Below, in pieces: positions 5,929-9,806 of a stretch of 9,806 nucleotides of DNA. The position numbers and the translations under genes were made by a program. The DNA is taken from assembly GCA_937910975.1 (NCBI GenBank), contig CALEMZ010000078.1, positions 1 through 9,806 on the forward strand, given 5' to 3'. Position 1 is the stretch's first letter, and every line of letters begins with the position of its first letter. Below the pieces are notes generated by a model, which searched no databases, was not told where the DNA came from, and worked only from the letters and a program-made list of their open reading frames with translations. This stretch comes from an uncultured Pseudorhodobacter sp. (GTDB taxonomy: Bacteria; Pseudomonadota; Alphaproteobacteria; Rhodobacterales; Rhodobacteraceae).

Positions 5929-7207
5929 CTAACGTATAAATGCGTCGCCAAAACCTGAGCGCCGCGCCTTGGTCAGGGCGGCTTGCGCCGACCCGGTATC
6001 GACAAAAGGCCCAGCCATGACAATTTGCAGCGCGCGGCCCTTATGCGTGATGCGTGAATTGGCAACCGGCAGGCCCATGGCTTGCAGGCGGGCGCTGGTA
6101 CGCTTGGCGTTGGCGGCTTCGCCAAAGGTGCCGACCTGAATGTAATAGCCCCCCAGCTTTGCCTTGGGCGCACGCGGTGCGTTGCTGGCGGCGGTGGTAT
6201 AGGTCTTTTGCTTGGCCTGTATTTGGGCGGCAGGAGCATTGGCGACCAATTGGGCCGGGGTATCTTGCGTCCAGACTTGATCTTGCTGCGCTTGCCCGAT
6301 GGCAGTGCCCTTACCGCGATTAGGGTTCAGCCGGCCATCCTTCCACGCTTTGCGATAACCTTCTGGCATCGCCATCTCGGCGAAGGGGACAGCATCCTTG
6401 TGGCCAAGCGCCAAGGGCGGGGTCGCGGTTTCCAGCCCGCCATCTGCGGTGGTGCACAGGACGGTCGTGCCGCCGCCTCGAATTTGGTAGCGGCGTGGCA
6501 CCGGGGCATAGGCCGGGCATTTATAGCCGCCGTCGGCATCAAGCACTTTGGCTTGATTGCTGGGCGCAGCGGCGGCAACCGGGGTAGGGGGGTTGCTGGC
6601 TCTGGCGGGCCACTTCCATACGGGCTAACGCGGCGCGCACATCAAAATTCGCATTCGCCGAGCAGATCAGCGCCCGGTTGCCACCAGTCAGTATAACGCG
6701 CGCGCCGTAGGGCGATGTAGATGGGCAATTGCTTTGCTGACTGACCCCGGGGGCGGTGCTGCGTGGTGCGGCCTGCGGTGCTGGCGCGGCTACAACGGGC
6801 GGCGGTGCTGGCGCGGGGCGGGCGGCAACGGTGCTGGCGCGCGGAAGGCTGGCGACGGTTTCCATCGGCATGGCGACGCGGGAACTGGACCGCGCCGCAA
6901 CGCTGGGCGCATGCGGCGGGTTGGGGACGGCGCCCGGCGCTATGGGTTCCGCGGCCGTCACCTGAGTGGCGCCAAAGGTGGGGGGGAAGTCACAAAGCGC
7001 CTTGCGATTGGTCGAAATGCGAGGAACCCAGCTCACCCGTCCGCCAATGCCCGCGCGCAAGTATACGCAGCCCCGACTATCAACATATTGCGCGTTTTTG
7101 TATCCTGCGGGAGGGTTTTCCCTCGGCCCTGACAAAGACTGGGCCTGCGCCGCCGATACGGTTAAGACCGTCGCCCAACTGACAACCACGAGCACTTTTA
7201 ACAACAT
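5929..7207 (-). pseudogene. SPOR-domain envelope protein, split by a frameshift
   Basis: Two overlapping frames (N-part from 7207 to its stop at 6539; C-part ending at 5929) join into one 425-residue protein if one C is removed from the C-tract at 6587-6592. The start ATG at 7207 has GGGGG five bases upstream; an in-frame ATG at 7219 has none. The N-terminus MLLKVLVVVSWATVLTVSAAQA is a Sec signal peptide. Next come three two-cysteine modules (Cys47-Cys72, Cys161-Cys182, Cys230-Cys251), a Pro/Ala-rich linker between the first two, a region with EGYRKAWKDGRLNPNRGKG, and a C-terminal SPOR domain (about 352-425, from GGYYIQVGTF to the end). SPOR domains bind denuded glycan strands at division septa, so the intact protein would act in the periplasm at the cell wall. 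As read, translation stops after residue about 222 and the SPOR domain is lost. The cause may be a real mutation, a sequencing error or slippage. A separate C-part start (GTG at 6546) is unlikely to give an exported protein. Confidence 0.85.
6587..6592 (-). other. Frameshift point in C-tract of the SPOR gene
   Basis: On the minus strand the tract reads CAA-CCCCCC-TACCCC. With six C the frame continues Q-P-P-Y-P-G-C and stops at 6539. With five C it continues P-P-T-P-V-A-A-A-A-P-S-N-Q-A-K-V-L-D and enters the SPOR half without interruption. The 1279-base span from the start to the final stop is one base over a multiple of three, which agrees with a single insertion. Confidence 0.85.
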
Positions 7208-7232
7208 TACTACCCCCATGTAGCGTTGGGCG

Positions 7233-7261
7233 ATAATGAGTCAGGATTGTTTCCGAGTAAA
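7233..7261 (-). promoter_or_regulatory. Putative sigma-70-type promoter of the SPOR gene
   Basis: On the minus strand TTTACT (7256-7261) and CATTAT (7233-7238) are 17 bases apart; each matches the consensus at four of six positions. Initiation would fall near 7226, giving a short leader before ATG 7207. A GANTC site (7238-7242) lies at the edge of the -10 box. No terminator was seen between upp and this point, so read-through from the nucleoside operon is also possible. Confidence 0.4.
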
Positions 7262-7274
7262 GACCAAATACCCT

Positions 7275-7907
7275 TTATTTTGTACCAAACATGCGGTCAC
7301 CCGCATCACCTAGCCCCGGTACGATATAGCCGTGATCATTCAGATGGCTGTCGAGGGAGGCGGTAACCACGGGAACATCGGGGTGCGCCTCTTGCATGCG
7401 CGCCACACCTTCAGGGGCAGCCAGCAAGCACAGAAACCGAATATTCGTGGCCCCCTTTGCTTTCAGAAGGTCAATCGCTGCAACTGAAGAATTGCCAGTG
7501 GCCAGCATCGGATCCACCACGATCGTCATTCGGCTTTCCAGCGCGTCTGGCACTTTGCAATAGTACTGAACGGGTTGAAGCGTTTCGGGATCACGGTAAA
7601 GGCCAATAAAGCCGACACGCGCGGCCGGGATCAATTCCAATATCCCATCCAGCAGGCCATTTCCTGCCCGCAAGATCGAGATCAGCGCCAACTTCTTGCC
7701 CTCAAGCACCGGGGCTTCCATCGGCTCCAGCGGGGTTTCGATGTGCATCGTCGTCATGTCCAGATTGCGCGTGATCTCATATGCCAGCAGCAAACTGATT
7801 TCGCGCAACAGGCGCCGGAAAGAGGCAGTGGAGGTATGCTTGTCACGCATCAAGGACAGTTTGTGCTGCACCAAAGGGTGGGACACGATGGTCAGATGGT
7901 CACGCAT
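7275..7907 (-). CDS. upp: Uracil phosphoribosyltransferase
   Basis: Converts uracil and PRPP to UMP and pyrophosphate, in the cytosol. It has 210 residues (E. coli Upp has 208). The family N-terminus HPLVQHKLSLMRD is at 10-22. The PRPP-binding loop VVDPMLATGNS is at 130-140 and the uracil-binding C-terminal segment YIVPGLGDAGDR at 194-205; SILRAGNGLL (77-86) is also typical. The frame is open far upstream, but ATG 7907 has GGAG (7915-7918) seven bases before it and begins exactly where the family begins. It overlaps the add stop codon by eight bases (ATGCGTGA), so the two are translationally coupled. No key residue is missing. Confidence 0.96.
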   Translation of the reverse strand: MRDHLTIVSHPLVQHKLSLMRDKHTSTASFRRLLREISLLLAYEITRNLDMTTMHIETPLEPMEAPVLEGKKLALISILRAGNGLLDGILELIPAARVGFIGLYRDPETLQPVQYYCKVPDALESRMTIVVDPMLATGNSSVAAIDLLKAKGATNIRFLCLLAAPEGVARMQEAHPDVPVVTASLDSHLNDHGYIVPGLGDAGDRMFGTK

Positions 7908-8901
7908 GGGCTTGCTCCAGTTTCTTTCGCAGTCGGGCCTTGGTATCGGCGTCACAAAAGGCCGCGTCAAGCGACGTATTGGCCAGATCGGCAAAAACCC
8001 CGTCATCCCAGTCAAAAGCCTCGGCGAGCCGGGCGTATTCGTTTTGCATTGTGGTATGAAAGAACGGCGGGTCATCGGTGGAGACAGTCACTTTCACGCC
8101 ACGATCCCGAAGCTGGTTGATCGGGTGTTTGCGAAAGCTGGGGTAAAGGCCAAGGGCGACGTTAGAGCCGGGGCAGACCTCCAGCACGATGCCTTTTTCG
8201 GCGATCTCATCGACCAGAGCGAGGTCTTCAATTGCACGCACGCCGTGGCCAATGCGCTCCACATCAAGATCATTGATGGCTGAACGTACGCTTTCTGGCC
8301 CGCCCCATTCACCGGCATGGGCGGTGATGCGCAGCCCGGCCTCGCGGGCGCAATCAAAGGACCATTTGAAATCGGACAGGTGGCCGGATTTCTCATCGCC
8401 GCCGATGCCGAAGCCCACAATCCAGTCGCCCGCCGTCTCGGCGGCACAGCGCGCGGTTTCGCGGGCTTTTTCGGGGCCGAAATGGCGGATGGGGGTAATG
8501 ATGCCGCGCAGGGTGATGCCCATCTGGCGCTCGGCGATATCGGCGGCCTCGCGGATCGCATGCAGGTATTCGCGCCACGCCCCGACATCGCGCCCGCCAC
8601 AAAAATCCGGGCTGAGGAAGGTTTCGGTATAGATCACGCCATTGGCCGCGCTTTCCTCCAGCACGGCGAGGGTGAGGCGGTGAAAATCCTGCGGTGATTT
8701 CAGCGGCTGGGTCGCGATCTCATAGACGCGCAGAAAATCCCAGAAATCTGTATATTTGTAATGCCCGGCCTCATCAAAGATACCGCCGATATCTATCTTT
8801 TTTTCCTTGGCCAATCCGCGAATGAAGGCGGGGGGGGCGGCGCCTTCCAGATGGAGGTGAAGTTCGATTTTGGGGGGATTGGTCGCAGAGGTATTGGTCA
8901 T
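7900..8901 (-). CDS. add: Adenosine deaminase
   Basis: Hydrolytic deamination of (deoxy)adenosine to (deoxy)inosine, zinc-dependent, cytosolic. It has 333 residues, the same as I recall for E. coli Add. The N-terminal KIELHLHLEGA carries zinc ligands His15 and His17. AHAGE (194-198) gives zinc ligand His195 and catalytic Glu198. RIGHGVR (216-222) gives catalytic His219. STDDP (274-278) gives zinc ligand Asp276 and Asp277. RIGHG favours adenosine over adenine deaminases, though PGSN (244-247) replaces the more common PTSN, so substrate preference is not proven. The ATG at 8901 has GGAG six bases upstream and overlaps the deoB stop (ATGA). An eight-base C-tract (8830-8837) near the N-terminus is in frame. 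Confidence 0.92.
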   Translation of the reverse strand: MTNTSATNPPKIELHLHLEGAAPPAFIRGLAKEKKIDIGGIFDEAGHYKYTDFWDFLRVYEIATQPLKSPQDFHRLTLAVLEESAANGVIYTETFLSPDFCGGRDVGAWREYLHAIREAADIAERQMGITLRGIITPIRHFGPEKARETARCAAETAGDWIVGFGIGGDEKSGHLSDFKWSFDCAREAGLRITAHAGEWGGPESVRSAINDLDVERIGHGVRAIEDLALVDEIAEKGIVLEVCPGSNVALGLYPSFRKHPINQLRDRGVKVTVSTDDPPFFHTTMQNEYARLAEAFDWDDGVFADLANTSLDAAFCDADTKARLRKKLEQAHA

Positions 8902-9806
8902 AAAAAGCTCCGTCCCGGACCGAGGTTCGGGATATCAAGATGGGCGGCAACCGAGGCTGCGACATCGGTAAAGGCACAGATGCCGATTTCTCCGGGACCG
9001 GTCCCGGCGCAAAGCACCGGTACGCGTTCGCGGGTGTGATCGGTGCCGCGCCATGTGGGATCGTTGCCATGGTCGGCGGTGAAAATCGCGAGGTCGCCGG
9101 GGCGCATCTGCGCGAGGAACACGCCTGCGCGCGCATCAAACCATTCCAGCGCGCGGGCATAGCCGGGCACATCACGCGGGTGGCCGTAAAGGCTGTCAAA
9201 TTCGACGAAGTTCGCAAAGGTCAAGGAACCGGGTTCGGCACTGGCCTGAAGGGCAAGGAGATGTTCGAACAGAGCGGCATCTGATTTTCCCTTGTAAAAT
9301 TTACTCACACCGCGGCCCGAAAATATGTCGCCGATCTTGCCGACCCCATGGGTCATTCGGCCCGCGCTTTGCGCCCAATCGAGCAAGGTGGGGCTTGGCG
9401 GATCTATCGCGAAATCGCGGCGGTTGGGGGTGCGTTTGAAATTATCGCAGCTGCCGGTGAAGGGGCGCGCGATGACGCGGCCAACCTTGCGGGCATGCAG
9501 ATAGGGGGCAAGATCGGCGCAAAGCTTTAGCAGACGCTCAAGGCCGAAGCTCTCTTCATGGGCGGCAATCTGAAAGACGCTATCGGCGGAGGTGTAGCAG
9601 ATCGGCCAGCCCGTGCGCAGATGCTCTTCGCAATGGGCATTGATGATCGGTACGCCGGAGGCATGGCAATTGCCCAAGATGCCGTCAGTGCCCGCAAGGC
9701 GGCACACCTCGGCCACGATATCGGGTGCAAAGGCGGGAATTTGATCAGGAAAATAGAACCAGTCCCATGGCACCGGCACCCCGGCCAGTTCCCAATGGCC
9801 CGAGGG
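8898..9806 (-). CDS. deoB: Phosphopentomutase (N-terminal part outside window)
   Basis: Interconverts (deoxy)ribose-1-phosphate and (deoxy)ribose-5-phosphate, joining nucleoside phosphorolysis to central metabolism. About 302 residues are visible and the frame is open to the window edge: S-G-H-W-E-L-A-G-V-P-V-P-W-D-W precedes the GTG at 9779, matching the GHWE motif inside DeoB. About 100 N-terminal residues, including the metal-binding start of the alkaline-phosphatase-superfamily fold, are therefore missing only because of the window edge. Metal and catalytic motifs seen are IAAHEESFG, the segment NFVEFDSLYGHPRDVPGYA, TADHGNDPTWRGTDHTRE and the terminal RSFL. The stop overlaps the add start by four bases. 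It is the first visible gene of the minus-strand salvage operon; deoA or cdd would be expected further upstream. Confidence 0.95.
   Translation of the reverse strand, partial: PSGHWELAGVPVPWDWFYFPDQIPAFAPDIVAEVCRLAGTDGILGNCHASGVPIINAHCEEHLRTGWPICYTSADSVFQIAAHEESFGLERLLKLCADLAPYLHARKVGRVIARPFTGSCDNFKRTPNRRDFAIDPPSPTLLDWAQSAGRMTHGVGKIGDIFSGRGVSKFYKGKSDAALFEHLLALQASAEPGSLTFANFVEFDSLYGHPRDVPGYARALEWFDARAGVFLAQMRPGDLAIFTADHGNDPTWRGTDHTRERVPVLCAGTGPGEIGICAFTDVAASVAAHLDIPNLGPGRSFL

Noticed and set aside
6082..6696. Plus-strand open frame of 204 codons opposite the SPOR gene
   Set aside because: The minus-strand SPOR and Cys-module motifs explain the region; the plus-strand translation is Gly/Arg-rich without motifs.
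7330..7338. GTGATCA-like words at 5774-5780 and in upp
   Set aside because: They lack the full palindromic core GTGATCAC and lie in coding or convergent regions, so they are probably chance.
7908..8075. Upstream extension of the upp frame
   Set aside because: It would overlap add by 176 bases and adds 56 residues not found in the family. ATG 7907 has GGAG and the family start.
8317..8697. Plus-strand open frames opposite add
   Set aside because: They are shadows of the adenosine deaminase gene, whose catalytic residues are all on the minus strand.

Overview
The window looks like a chromosomal segment of an alphaproteobacterium of the Rhodobacterales (Rhodobacteraceae/Roseobacter type). The reasons are moderately high GC, an sdhC-sdhD-sdhA-...-sdhB gene order, SdhC/SdhD sequences of the Rhodobacter kind (SILSRLTG where E. 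coli has SILHR), a SPOR protein with the Rhodobacteraceae-style Cys-rich N-terminus, and a deoB-add-upp nucleoside-salvage operon. Nothing points to a phage, transposon, CRISPR array, tRNA or rRNA.

Layout, left half (+ strand). Bases 1-414 are the 3' end of a DUF4344-type putative metallopeptidase. A 336-base intergenic region follows. It is rich in dyad symmetry: three copies of the 8-bp palindrome GTGATCAC (two of them 21 bp apart), two further odd-centred inverted repeats, three GANTC sites and a hairpin just before the first ribosome binding site. It is probably the control region of the succinate dehydrogenase operon: sdhC, sdhD, sdhA, a small lipoprotein gene, an FkbM-family methyltransferase gene, then sdhB. 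The last two insert genes are coupled by an ATGA overlap, and the sdhB ribosome binding site sits on the methyltransferase stop codon. The whole string therefore reads as one transcript, ending at a strong hairpin at 5290-5320. A small putative membrane protein with four cysteines in a zinc-ribbon-like arrangement follows at 5357-5719.

Layout, right half (- strand, read right to left). The order is deoB (5' part outside the window), add, upp, then a SPOR-domain envelope protein gene that ends at an intrinsic terminator at 5837-5870. deoB/add and add/upp overlap by 4 and 8 bases, so they are tightly coupled. They serve purine/pyrimidine (deoxy)nucleoside salvage: DeoB interconverts (deoxy)ribose-1-P and -5-P, Add deaminates adenosine, and Upp converts uracil to UMP. 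The SPOR gene is separated by 67 bases that contain a plausible promoter of its own. It is split into two reading frames by one extra C in a C-tract (6587-6592); removing one C restores a continuous 425-residue protein.

Most of the window is ordinary core metabolism. The points worth a second look are the two non-Sdh genes embedded between sdhA and sdhB, the clustered GTGATCAC palindromes before sdhC, the frameshifted SPOR gene with repeated two-cysteine modules, and the uncharacterised small four-cysteine protein after sdhB. I did not find convincing evidence of an entirely new system.
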